From Xanthobacter autotrophicus (GTDB lineage Bacteria; Pseudomonadota; Alphaproteobacteria; Rhizobiales; Xanthobacteraceae): a DNA stretch of 64,000 bases. Positions within the stretch are counted from its first letter, which is position 1, and each line of letters opens with the position of its first letter. The notes under the pieces are model-generated. The model had not been told where the DNA came from. It did not search any database and was given only the letters and a program-made list of their open reading frames with translations. Made by a program: the position numbers and the translations under genes. The DNA lies in assembly GCF_030015065.1 (NCBI RefSeq), contig NZ_JAIVFN010000003.1, forward strand, positions 1 through 64,000. The letters are read 5' to 3'. Positions 18,349-29,708 of this stretch are shown here, one piece after another.

Positions 18349-19722
18349 TTAACCCGCCGCGCGCAGGTGGCGCTCCAGCAGGCGCCAGACCTCATCGCGG
18401 ATTTCGAGCTGCGGCATGTGGCCGATGCCGGGGAACAGGTGCAATCCCACCATGCCCGGCAGCCGTCGCATATGGCCCGGCGGGATGATCCTGTCCTCGG
18501 TGCCGGCGACGACCGCGACCGGGATACGCAGCTGCTCCAGCTCCGCGCGCACGCTGAAGGCCTGTGTCCCGTCCGGGAACAGGGCGGCGGCGAGGCGTTG
18601 CTGGGCGGCCACCAGCGCCTCGTCGGCGCGGGCCGCGGCGGCGGCACGCACGAAGGCGGGGGTCAGCACCGCGGGATCGGCGACCAGCTCGCCCATCCAG
18701 GGCGCGAGGCTCTCGGCGGTGCGGGCGCGGGCAAGGCCGGACACGAAGGCGCCGTTGATGTCGGGACCGAGGCCCGCCGGCGCCAGCAGGAAGAGGGAGC
18801 GCACGTCGGGATAGCCTTCCGCCGCGAGCGCCACCGCCACCGCCGCGCCAAGGGAATGGGCGACGAGATCGAGATCGGACAGGCCGAGTTCCTCCAGCGT
18901 CTGGCCCACGGCCGCCACCAGCGCCTCGAAGCGCGCGGCGCCGTGTCCGGCCGATCCGCCATGGCCCGGCAGGTCGATGCCGAGCACCGGCCGCGACACC
19001 GCCGCGCCGGCGAGGAAGGGACGCCAGCCATTCAGCTCCGAGCCGAAGCCGTGGACCAGCACCAGCGGCCGGCCTTCGCCCTGACGCAGCCATGCATGGG
19101 TGAGCCCCCCCTGCCCGGCCCCGGTGGCAAGACGCGGTGTGGCGGGCGCAGCCCTTTGGTGGCGGGCCTTCTCCACGTCGATCCGCACGATGCGGCCCTT
19201 CGGACCGCTGCCGGAGAGCGCGCCGAGATCGACGCCGAAATCATCCGCGAGGCGCCGCGCCAGCGGCGAGGCCACCACCTTGCGCGCGGCCACGAGGGCG
19301 GCGATGGACGGCGCGCGCGCCGCAAGGCTCTGGGCAGGTGCAGCCGCTGCGACGGGCGCCGGAGCGGAGGGAACAGGCGCGGACGGCACGAGCGTGGGCG
19401 ATGCCGCAACAGCGGCCACCACGGGCGCCGCCACTGCCGGCGCGGCTGCGGCGGATGCAACCCGCGCAGGCGCCGTTTCCCCTTCCGCGAGGATGGAGGC
19501 GATGAGGGTGCCCACCGCCACGCCGCGCGAACCGTCTCCGATCAGGATGGGACCGAGGCGGCCTTCGTCCTCCGCCTCCATCTCCATGACGGCCTTGTCG
19601 GTCTCGATCTCGGCGAGGAGGTCACCGCGCTTCACGGCCTCGCCTTCCTGCTTCAGCCAGCGGACGAGGTGGCCCTCCTCCATTCCGGCGGCGAGGGCGG
19701 GCATCAGGATTTCCTTGGGCAT
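18349..19722 (-). CDS. AcoC-like E2: lipoyl domain, E3-binding domain and alpha/beta hydrolase
   Basis: A 457-residue modular protein. Residues 1-80 form a biotinyl/lipoyl domain with the lipoylation site ETDKAV (Lys43). An Ala/Pro-rich linker (about 85-140) leads to a peripheral-subunit-binding domain ([15 protein letters not shown]). From about residue 215 there is an alpha/beta hydrolase domain with oxyanion-loop [11 protein letters not shown], nucleophile elbow AHSLGA and a late catalytic histidine (GIGHMPQ). The HxxxDG acyltransferase domain of ordinary E2 proteins is missing, as in the AcoC subunit of acetoin dehydrogenase. The gene follows the fused E1 gene after 13 bases. No dihydrolipoamide dehydrogenase is nearby, so E3 is presumably shared. 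Confidence 0.88.
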   Translation of the reverse strand: MPKEILMPALAAGMEEGHLVRWLKQEGEAVKRGDLLAEIETDKAVMEMEAEDEGRLGPILIGDGSRGVAVGTLIASILAEGETAPARVASAAAAPAVAAPVVAAVAASPTLVPSAPVPSAPAPVAAAAPAQSLAARAPSIAALVAARKVVASPLARRLADDFGVDLGALSGSGPKGRIVRIDVEKARHQRAAPATPRLATGAGQGGLTHAWLRQGEGRPLVLVHGFGSELNGWRPFLAGAAVSRPVLGIDLPGHGGSAGHGAARFEALVAAVGQTLEELGLSDLDLVAHSLGAAVAVALAAEGYPDVRSLFLLAPAGLGPDINGAFVSGLARARTAESLAPWMGELVADPAVLTPAFVRAAAAARADEALVAAQQRLAAALFPDGTQAFSVRAELEQLRIPVAVVAGTEDRIIPPGHMRRLPGMVGLHLFPGIGHMPQLEIRDEVWRLLERHLRAAG

Positions 19723-19735
19723 GTCGGGCTCCTGA

Positions 19736-21922
19736 TCAGGCGAGGGCGAGGCCCTGCTCGGCCATGACGCGGCGGATGCCCGCCTCGATGTCCTTGGGAC
19801 CGGCGCAGGCGGCGGCTTCCAGCACCTTGGAGATGCTGGGCGAGGCCTCCCCGCCATGGACGCGCTGCACCGGCTGATCGAGCGCATCGAAGCAGCGGGA
19901 CTGGATCTCGGCGGCGAGGAACCCGCCATAGGAGGTGCCCACCGAGCCCTGCTCCACCACCAGCACATTGCCGGTCTTGGCGATGGAGGTCTCGATGGTC
20001 TCCCAGTCGAGGCCGGCGCGGTCGAGGCTGCGCAGGTCGATGACCTCCGCGTCCACGCCCAGGCGCTCCACCTCCTCCAGGGTCGATTTCACCATGGACA
20101 GATAGGTGAGGATGGTCATGGCCGAGCCGGGACGCACCACCTTGGCCTTGCCGAGGGGGATGAAGTAATCGAGGTCGTCCACCGGCGCCGGACCCTTGGT
20201 ATTGTAGAGGTCCACATGCTCCAGCACGAGCACCGGGTCCTGGCAGGCCAGCGCGCTGTTCATGAGGCCCACATAGTCGAACGGGGTGGAGGGGGCGACG
20301 ATGCGCCAGCCCACGGCGGTGGCGAAGATGCCGGCCGGGTCCATGGAATGCTGCGAGCCGTAGCCCGTGCCCATGGCCACCTTGGTGCGCAGCACCAGCG
20401 GCACCGCCATGTCGCCGCCGAACATGTGCCGCGCCTTGCCGATCTGGTTGAACACCTGGTCGGCGGCCACCCACATGAAGTCCGGATACATGAACTCGAT
20501 CACCGGCACATAGCGTCCATCCATGGCGATGCCGCCGGCGAGGCCCGAGAAGGCGTTCTCGCTGATGGGCGTGCCCAGCACGCGGTCGCCGAAGGCCTCC
20601 TTCAGGCCGCGCGTGGCGCCATTGGTGCCGCCCTTGAGGCGGTGCACATCCTCGCCCATCACCACGATGCGGTCGTCTTGCGCCATGCGCCGGTGCATCA
20701 CGTCCGCCACCACGTCCACGAAGCGGGCCTGCGGGTCGATGCGGCCGGCGAAGGTCTCCAGTTCCTCGGTGCGCACGCCATCGAGCTCGGAGAGGTCGCC
20801 GCGCACGCCGAAGTCGCGGAAATCGGGCGACGGCCACAAAGCGGGGATGATGCGACGCTTGCCGTCCACCTGCTCCACCAGCTCGCCGGCCACGTCCTCC
20901 ATGAGCGCCTTGGCGCGGGCGCGCAACGCCGCGACGTCCTCATCGCCGATGAGCTGGCGCTGGGCCATTTCGCGGGCCAGAAGATAGATGGGATCGCGCC
21001 GGCGCCACTCCTGCTCCTCCTCGCGGGTGCGATAGCCGAAGGCGCTGCCGGGCAAGGGGCCGTTCTGGTGGAAGAAGCGGTAGACATCGGCCTCGATGAG
21101 CGTGGGGCCGCCGCCCGAGCGCATCACCTCCAGCGCCTCGGCGCTGGCCAGCGCCACCGCCAGCGGGTCCATGCCGTCCACCTTCCAGGAGGGGATGGCA
21201 AAGCCCAGCCCGCGCGCGGACAGGCGGGTCTCGGCGGTGGCCTCCTCCACATGGGTGGAGACGGCGTAGCGGTTGTTCTCGATGAAGAAGCACAAAGGCA
21301 GCTTCCAGGCTGCCGCAAGATTCATGGTCTCCAGCACCGAGCCGATATTGGTGGCGCCGTCGCCGAAATAGGTGAAGACCGCGTCGCCCGTGCCGGCGCG
21401 CTTGTGGGCGAAGGCCGCCCCCGCCGCCAGCGGCACGCCGCCGCCCACGATGGCGTTGGTGCCGAGATTGCCGGCATCGCCCCAGCGCAGGTGCATGGAG
21501 CCGCCGCGCCCCTTGCAGAAGCCCTGGGCGAGGCCGAGGATTTCCGCCATGGTCTTCTTGGACAGGTCGCGCACGTCGCCGCCGATGGCAGCGGTGGGAG
21601 ACAGGCCGTCCGGCGCCACATAGGCCAGCGACTTGGCGAGAAACTGGTGGTGCGCCCGGTGGGAGCCGTTCACCTGATCGGAGGCGCGCATCATCACGGC
21701 GGAGCCGGTGGCGCCGCCTTCCTGCCCGATGGCCGAATGGGCGGGGCCGTGCACCAGCCCCTGCCCGGCCAGCTCCAGCACCTTCTCCTCAAAGGCGCGG
21801 ATCAGCGCCATGGAGGTCAGCATGGTGCCGAGCAGCGCCGGATCGGCCGCATTCCAGTCGTCGCGGGAGGTGGTCAGCTCGCGCCAGGGGGCGGCGGGTT
21901 GCAGGTCCATATGGGTCGCCAT
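19736..21922 (-). CDS. Thiamine-dependent 2-oxoacid/acetoin-type dehydrogenase E1, alpha and beta fused
   Basis: A 728-residue single-chain E1. Residues 30-360 match the alpha subunit, including the TPP motif that begins GDGATN and ends near NN (about 186-215). From about residue 390 the beta subunit follows ([35 protein letters not shown]) and runs to the transketolase C-terminal domain. Separate genes are the rule for acetoin and branched-chain systems, so the fusion is noteworthy though known elsewhere. With the AcoC-like E2 it should cleave a 2-oxo or alpha-hydroxyketone substrate and transfer the acyl group to CoA. Start ATG 21922 is preferred over a GTG one codon earlier. Confidence 0.9.
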   Translation of the reverse strand: MATHMDLQPAAPWRELTTSRDDWNAADPALLGTMLTSMALIRAFEEKVLELAGQGLVHGPAHSAIGQEGGATGSAVMMRASDQVNGSHRAHHQFLAKSLAYVAPDGLSPTAAIGGDVRDLSKKTMAEILGLAQGFCKGRGGSMHLRWGDAGNLGTNAIVGGGVPLAAGAAFAHKRAGTGDAVFTYFGDGATNIGSVLETMNLAAAWKLPLCFFIENNRYAVSTHVEEATAETRLSARGLGFAIPSWKVDGMDPLAVALASAEALEVMRSGGGPTLIEADVYRFFHQNGPLPGSAFGYRTREEEQEWRRRDPIYLLAREMAQRQLIGDEDVAALRARAKALMEDVAGELVEQVDGKRRIIPALWPSPDFRDFGVRGDLSELDGVRTEELETFAGRIDPQARFVDVVADVMHRRMAQDDRIVVMGEDVHRLKGGTNGATRGLKEAFGDRVLGTPISENAFSGLAGGIAMDGRYVPVIEFMYPDFMWVAADQVFNQIGKARHMFGGDMAVPLVLRTKVAMGTGYGSQHSMDPAGIFATAVGWRIVAPSTPFDYVGLMNSALACQDPVLVLEHVDLYNTKGPAPVDDLDYFIPLGKAKVVRPGSAMTILTYLSMVKSTLEEVERLGVDAEVIDLRSLDRAGLDWETIETSIAKTGNVLVVEQGSVGTSYGGFLAAEIQSRCFDALDQPVQRVHGGEASPSISKVLEAAACAGPKDIEAGIRRVMAEQGLALA

Positions 21923-21975
21923 CACGGCAGCTCCGAAAACGCGAAAGAACGGGACATTGAGGGGCGCGCCATGGC

Positions 21976-22542
21976 TCAGCCCCCCGGGTCGGCGGTGTGC
22001 CAGAGCCTCAGGGACGTGGTGCGCTCATAGGCCTTGCCGTTGGGAAAGCTCACCAGCTCGCACTGCATGCCCCAGGGGGTGAGGAAATAGACCCAGGTCT
22101 GCCCGCCGCTGGGGCCGCTCTCGCGCGTCACCGGCGCGCCGCAGATGCGGGCGCCGTGCGCCTCGAGATGGCGGACGGCGGCATCCATGTCGTCCACGTA
22201 GAACGCAAGATGATGCCCGCCCACATCGCTGTTGCGCGGCTGTATCGTCCGCTGGTCCGGGGCGATGTACTGGAATATCTCGAAATTGGAGCCGAAGCCG
22301 CAGCGCAGGAAGACGAGCTTCTTCATGATGGCGCGGGGATCGACATTGAGCTGGCGCGCCATCCAGTCGTCGTCGGCCTGGAACGGCCCGAGTTCGTAGA
22401 CGCGGATGCAGCCGATGACATCGACGAAGAAGCGCACGGCCTCGTCGATATCGGGAACGGTGAAGCCGATATGATCGGTGCCGCGCAGGCCCGGAAGCCC
22501 CCGCACGGCCGTCTCCCGGGATTGCCCGCCCTCAGTGCTCAT
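21976..22542 (-). CDS. VOC-family protein (glyoxalase/extradiol dioxygenase superfamily)
   Basis: 188 residues with two beta-alpha-beta-beta-beta modules. The first starts TDHIGFTVPDIDEAVRFF and the second contains GGHHLAFYVDDMDAAVRHL, so metal-ligand histidines and a late glutamate (CELVSF) are present. The superfamily covers glyoxalases, epimerases, extradiol dioxygenases and resistance proteins, so the reaction is open. It is the first gene after the divergent promoter and is likely co-transcribed with the E1/E2 and importer genes, which suggests a step on the same substrate, for instance isomerisation or ring/chain oxygenation before E1. Confidence 0.8.
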   Translation of the reverse strand: MSTEGGQSRETAVRGLPGLRGTDHIGFTVPDIDEAVRFFVDVIGCIRVYELGPFQADDDWMARQLNVDPRAIMKKLVFLRCGFGSNFEIFQYIAPDQRTIQPRNSDVGGHHLAFYVDDMDAAVRHLEAHGARICGAPVTRESGPSGGQTWVYFLTPWGMQCELVSFPNGKAYERTTSLRLWHTADPGG

Positions 22543-22720
22543 GACCCGACCCGCTGGAGAAATCGGCGCGCCGTTCGGCCGGGACGGGTCGCGAAATCCT
22601 GAAGGAACCGGCCACCCTCGCGGTCGCCGCAGCCCCCTCGCTTCCGCATCCTCCGACCGCCAAACGATCTGCGCCGCTTTCCTGACGGATAGTGGCGGCG
22701 CGATACGCTGTCAACATTAA

Positions 22721-22780
22721 TGTATCCAATTATGCGGCAATTTGCGATAGTATGCCGTAATATCCGCCTTATTGGATACA
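22721..22780. promoter_or_regulatory. Two opposed 10-bp operator half-sites in the gntR/VOC divergent promoter region
   Basis: TGTATCCAAT at 22721-22730 and its exact reverse complement ATTGGATACA at 22771-22780 are spaced 50 bp start to start, about five helical turns. A related GGTATCCAAA lies just downstream near 22804. They sit in the 326-bp AT-enriched region between the VOC gene (start 22542) and gntR (start 22869). Spacing on one face of the helix suggests looping by the GntR dimer. No gene is seen in this region. Confidence 0.7.
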
Positions 22781-22868
22781 TTTGCTGCAATGCGAACACG
22801 CATGGTATCCAAACACGACGAGCCGCACGGTCCCCCTGCGATTCAGGGACCCTCCAGAAGAGCGCGCC

Positions 22869-23561
22869 ATGAGAACGGAAAAATCCCCGGACGGGCCGGA
22901 CAAGGACCAGGGCGTCCGCAGCCATGCCATCGCCATGGACCTGCGGGCCGGCATCCTCGCCGGGCTCTATGCGCCGGGCACCCGCGTGCGGCAGGAGGAA
23001 CTGGCCGAGCGCTACGGCACCAGCCGCATTCCCGTGCGCGAGGCCCTGCGGGATCTCGAAAGCGAGGGACTGGTGGTGCTCGTGCCCAATTCCGGCGCGT
23101 GGATCGCCAAGACCGACATCAACGAGTGCGTGGAGATCTACAAGATCCGCGAGCGCATCGAGCCCCTCGCCCTCAGCGAGAGCATCCGCAACATGGACGA
23201 GGCCACCATCGCCCGCCTCGCGGACCTGTGCGCGCAGATCGAGGCATCAACGGAGGTGGAGGACTTCCTGAAGCTGGACAGGGAGTTCCACCTGCTCAGC
23301 TACAGGGCGGCGGCCATGCCCACTCTGCTCACCATGATCGAGCGCTTCTGGAACACCACCCAGCATTATCGCCGTGCCTATTCCCGCCTCATCGGCAAGG
23401 AGGGCCAGTGGATCATCCACAGCGAGCATCGCCTCATCATGGAGGCGATCCGGCGGCGTGACGGCGTGGATGTGCAGCACCTGCTCGAGAGCCACATCCG
23501 CCGCACCCGCCTGCAGCTTCAGGCGCACGATCTGTCCGGCCTCGTGCCGGCCGGAAAGTAG
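22869..23561 (+). CDS. GntR-family regulator with FCD domain
   Basis: 230 residues. The N-terminal winged helix (about residues 15-80) contains LAERYGTSRIPVREALRDLE, the GntR signature. The C-terminal all-helical FCD domain (about 95-220) includes the metal- or ligand-binding acids and histidines (DREFH, SEHRLIMEAI, ESHIRR). FCD regulators usually respond to small organic acids. It is divergent from the VOC-E1-E2-transporter unit and is the obvious local regulator. Start ATG 22869 was chosen for its AGAAGAG site; the frame is open further upstream to 22782, inside the operator region. Confidence 0.88.
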   Translation: MRTEKSPDGPDKDQGVRSHAIAMDLRAGILAGLYAPGTRVRQEELAERYGTSRIPVREALRDLESEGLVVLVPNSGAWIAKTDINECVEIYKIRERIEPLALSESIRNMDEATIARLADLCAQIEASTEVEDFLKLDREFHLLSYRAAAMPTLLTMIERFWNTTQHYRRAYSRLIGKEGQWIIHSEHRLIMEAIRRRDGVDVQHLLESHIRRTRLQLQAHDLSGLVPAGK

Positions 23562-23625
23562 AACGGCGCGAAACACCCACCCACCCCGCAGCCCCCTGCG
23601 AGGCGCCGAAACGGTCCGAAAGCAC

Positions 23626-23667
23626 GGCCTCCCTCTCCCTCATTTAAGTTGAGAGAGCGGGGAGGCC
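23626..23667. terminator. Bidirectional terminator-like hairpin between gntR and katG
   Basis: Outer arms GGCCTCCC and GGGAGGCC plus an inner CTCA/TGAG pairing around TTTAAGT form an imperfect long stem in the 115-bp gap between two convergent genes. T-runs are short on both sides, so termination efficiency is uncertain. Confidence 0.5.
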
Positions 23668-23676
23668 GGCGTCTCG

Positions 23677-26028
<2,352 letters not shown>

Positions 26029-26030
26029 TT

Positions 26031-26993
26031 ATGAATGGCATCTCCATGAAGCAGTTGCGCTATTTCGAGGCGCTCGCCCTGCATGGCCATTTCGGCCGCG
26101 CCGCGGAGGCCTGCGCCATCTCGCAGCCGGCCCTGTCCCTGCAGATGAAGGAGCTGGAGGAGATCCTGGGCGCGCCCCTGGTCGAACGGGGCACGCGGCA
26201 GATTCGCCTCACCAGCCTCGGGGAGGCGTTCGCGCTGCGCGTGCGCGATATCCTGCGCGCGGTGGACGAGCTTGACGACCTCGCGCGGTCCTCCCACAGC
26301 GCCCTCGCCGGCCGGCTGCGCATCGGCGTCATCCCGACGGTCGCGCCCTATCTGCTGCCGAGCGTGATCAAGCGCCTCACCGAGCGCTTTCCCGGACTGG
26401 ACCTGCGCCCGCGCGAGGCGGTGACGAAGCGCCTGGTGGATGACCTCGTGGAGGGCCGGCTCGATACCGCCATCGTCGCCCTGCCGGTCTCCGAGCCGTC
26501 CCTGAACGAATACGCCCTGTTCGACGAGGAGTTCATCCTGGTGCGCCCGATCGAGGACGCGGACAAGCCGGTGCCGAACCCGGAGATGCTGCGCGAGATG
26601 CGGCTGCTCCTGCTTGAAGAGGGACACTGCTTCCGCGAGCAGGCCCTCTCCTACTGCAGGATGTCGTCGTCCTTGCCCCGCGACCTCATGGAGGGCAGTT
26701 CCCTCACCACCCTGGTCCAGATGGTCGGGGCCGGCATCGGGGTCACCCTGATTCCGCAGATGGCGGTTCCCATCGAGACGCGCTCGGCCTCCGTCTCCAT
26801 CGCGCCGCTGGCCCATCCGCGCCCGTCGCGGACCATCGGCATGGTCTGGCGGAAGACCAACCCGCTGTCGGGCCAGTTCGAGCACATCGCCGAGATCGTC
26901 CGCGACGTCGGCCGCTGCGGCTCCGTCGCGCCGCCGGCGGGACGGGCCCTCAGCCTCGCGCCGTGGCAGGCTCAGCCACGCTCGCCAGGGTGA
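26031..26993 (+). CDS. oxyR: Peroxide-sensing LysR-family regulator OxyR
   Basis: 320 residues: LysR helix-turn-helix (about 1-65, RAAEACAISQPALSLQMKELE) and effector domain. The redox pair is clear, with GHCFREQ giving Cys200 and ALSYC giving Cys209. This nine-residue spacing matches Cys199/Cys208 of the Escherichia coli protein, and the downstream LETL-like segment (SSLTTLVQMVGAGIGVTLIP) matches too. It is divergent from katG. The last 22 bp overlap the 3' end of the convergent epimerase-like gene. ATG 26031 was used; an ATG 15 bases later is also plausible. Confidence 0.95.
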   Translation: MNGISMKQLRYFEALALHGHFGRAAEACAISQPALSLQMKELEEILGAPLVERGTRQIRLTSLGEAFALRVRDILRAVDELDDLARSSHSALAGRLRIGVIPTVAPYLLPSVIKRLTERFPGLDLRPREAVTKRLVDDLVEGRLDTAIVALPVSEPSLNEYALFDEEFILVRPIEDADKPVPNPEMLREMRLLLLEEGHCFREQALSYCRMSSSLPRDLMEGSSLTTLVQMVGAGIGVTLIPQMAVPIETRSASVSIAPLAHPRPSRTIGMVWRKTNPLSGQFEHIAEIVRDVGRCGSVAPPAGRALSLAPWQAQPRSPG

Positions 26994-27883
26994 AGGCCCG
27001 TTCCGATATCCGGCAGCCAGCTGACGGACATGGAAAAACTCTGCTCGCCGCCCGGCGGAATGTGGGCGAGGCCGGGCTTCTCGACGAACGGCCGCGTGTC
27101 CGCCTCCGGCGTCGCATAGCCGTGCCAGGGCTCGATGCACAGGAACGGCGCGCCGGGCTTCGACCAGAGGCCAAGCTGCGGCATGCCCGGAAAGGCGATC
27201 TCGAGCCCCGGCCCGCCCGGCACCCCGAAGCGGATGCGGCGCGAGCGGGGATTGAGGAAGATCAGCGCGTCGCATTCAAACATGGCGTCGTCGGGCGCAA
27301 GGATAGATCCGGATAGCGGATTGGGCTCGGTCGCCGCGCAGAGCAGGCCCCCGACCGGACGGTGCACCGGCTCGTCCTCCGGCGCCTCGAACAGCAGCCG
27401 ATGCGCGTCGCGCGTGCCGCCATAGGGCAAAGGCCACAGGAACGCCGGATGGAAGCCGAAGCTCGCCGGCAGGCTTGCCGCTCCAGGATTGCGCACGCTC
27501 GCCGCGATGGTGAGGGTGGCGCCTTCGAGGACATAGGCAACGTCGAGCTCGAAGGCGAAGGGATATTGCGCGCGGGTCTCCGCGCTCGGCAGCAGCCGGA
27601 ACACGGCGCGCTGCGGCTGCGCCTCCACCAGATCGAACCGGCTGCGCCGCGCGAAGCCGTGCTGCTTCATGGCGAAGCCCTGCCCGTCATGCATCAGCGT
27701 GTCCTGCGGCAGCCGCCCGACGATGGGGAACAGCAGCGGCGAGCGGCCTGCCCACACGCCCGGATCGCCGTGCCAGAGCAGGTCCCGGCCATCCGGGTCG
27801 CGCAGCCGGAGCAGCTCGGCGCCTTCCGCCGTGATTTCCGCCGACAGCATGCCGGACCTCAGCGTCGCAGACGTGCCCGCCAT
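26972..27883 (-). CDS. Aldose 1-epimerase family protein (mutarotase-like)
   Basis: 303 residues from ATG 27883. It belongs to the galactose-mutarotase-like superfamily: an all-beta protein with ELLRLRDPDGRDLLWHGDP near the N-terminus, GFARRS and FGFHPAF around the catalytic histidines, and a late glutamate (CIEPWHGYA). The family interconverts sugar anomers; this LACX/YihR-like branch has few characterised members. An alternative start at 27916 adds eleven residues. Its 3' end overlaps oxyR by 22 bp on the opposite strand. Confidence 0.82.
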   Translation of the reverse strand: MAGTSATLRSGMLSAEITAEGAELLRLRDPDGRDLLWHGDPGVWAGRSPLLFPIVGRLPQDTLMHDGQGFAMKQHGFARRSRFDLVEAQPQRAVFRLLPSAETRAQYPFAFELDVAYVLEGATLTIAASVRNPGAASLPASFGFHPAFLWPLPYGGTRDAHRLLFEAPEDEPVHRPVGGLLCAATEPNPLSGSILAPDDAMFECDALIFLNPRSRRIRFGVPGGPGLEIAFPGMPQLGLWSKPGAPFLCIEPWHGYATPEADTRPFVEKPGLAHIPPGGEQSFSMSVSWLPDIGTGLHPGERG

Positions 27884-28005
27884 CTTGCCTGCCTCTTCAT
27901 CCACCGCGCGGACCATCCGCGCGGTGGAATCCCTACCATCATGACGCGGTCCATATCACCCCCGCCGCGTGCCGCAGGCGCCGGCGACGAGGCGGGACCT
28001 ATGCC

Positions 28006-28075
28006 CTCTAGACTCAAGGAAGAGAACGCGTTGGCCGATCAGCTTGCGATGCAAGCTGATCGGCACGGGCTCTAG
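28006..28075. repeat. Dispersed palindromic repeat, copy B
   Basis: Near-consensus copy. The inner stem is perfect: CCGATCAGCTTGC pairs with GCAAGCTGATCGG around a GAT loop. The final CTCTAG supplies the TAG stop of the small gene at 28072-28320 read on the minus strand. Confidence 0.85.
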
Positions 28076-28320
28076 GCTGGCTCCATCGCCTCGTCCGGGA
28101 CCTGGCCGAAGCGCGCGATCAGCACCGGCGGATCGGCATCGTCCGATTCGGGATCGACGTCCCGCGAGAAGGCGACGGCCCCCGCCTTCACGATCGCCAG
28201 CCGGCGGGCGATGCGTTCAGCATCGGCCGAGGTGCGGACCTCCATGGCCGGAGCCGCCTTCAGCGCCCCGCGCTTGCCCAGCTCGAACGGCTGGACCACG
28301 TAGAACGTCTTCTTCGCCAT
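28072..28320 (-). CDS. Small hypothetical protein
   Basis: 82 residues, starting MAKKTFYVVQPFE. It has a basic N-terminal half with possible beta-alpha pattern (RTSADAERIARRLA) and an acidic segment (DPESDDADPP). There is no signal peptide, no membrane segment and no motif I recognise. ATG 28320 is preceded by GGGGAG. The stop codon lies inside repeat copy B, so the natural C-terminus may have been changed by insertion of the repeat. Confidence 0.6.
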   Translation of the reverse strand: MAKKTFYVVQPFELGKRGALKAAPAMEVRTSADAERIARRLAIVKAGAVAFSRDVDPESDDADPPVLIARFGQVPDEAMEPA

Positions 28321-28410
28321 GGCGTGCACTCCCCTTCGGAGCCCGGACGCTGCACCAAGGACGAGAACATTTCAAGAACTTTTAGAAGCGAGAGCCGCCC
28401 TCCACCGGCC

Positions 28411-29358
<948 letters not shown>

Positions 29359-29499
29359 GCGGGTATCCTCGAAAGATGGAAGCGCCGGACGCTCCGCCGC
29401 GGTCGCGCGGTACCATAGCCGGCCGGGACGGCAGATGGAACGATCCCGCGCGCCGGAGCCGACGCCGGCCTGATCTTTCAGGGAGCCTCGTGGATCAAC

Positions 29500-29606
29500 C
29501 GAAACGGATGCTACCCATCCGTTTCGAAAAGTTGACCCACCAGATCAAAGAGCTGTGGTTCGATCTGCTCACGACAGATGGGTTCCATCTGTCGCGGTCG
29601 AACCAC
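29500..29606. repeat. Pair of strong intergenic hairpins (REP-doublet-like)
   Basis: Hairpin 1, 29500-29526, has perfect 11-bp arms CGAAACGGATG and CATCCGTTTCG. Hairpin 2, 29555-29606, has outer arms GTGGTTCGA/TCGAACCAC and inner arms CGACAGATGG/CCATCTGTCG around a GTT loop. They occupy the 350-bp gap 29359-29708 between the aldo/keto reductase start and the end of the gentisate operon. No gene is visible in the gap. The structure resembles bacterial interspersed mosaic elements. Confidence 0.65.
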
Positions 29607-29708
29607 TGGCACCCGCATGGGCGCCGGCGGGCACCGGCGAAGCTCCGGACGATGAACGCGGGTGCCATCCCGCCCCCGCCGGGACGATCCCGACTGCGGG
29701 AAGGCGGC

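Noticed and set aside
28007-28074. Rho-independent terminators at each dispersed repeat
   Set aside because: Stems are strong but lack T-runs, and copies also occur upstream of genes, so a repeat family explains them better.
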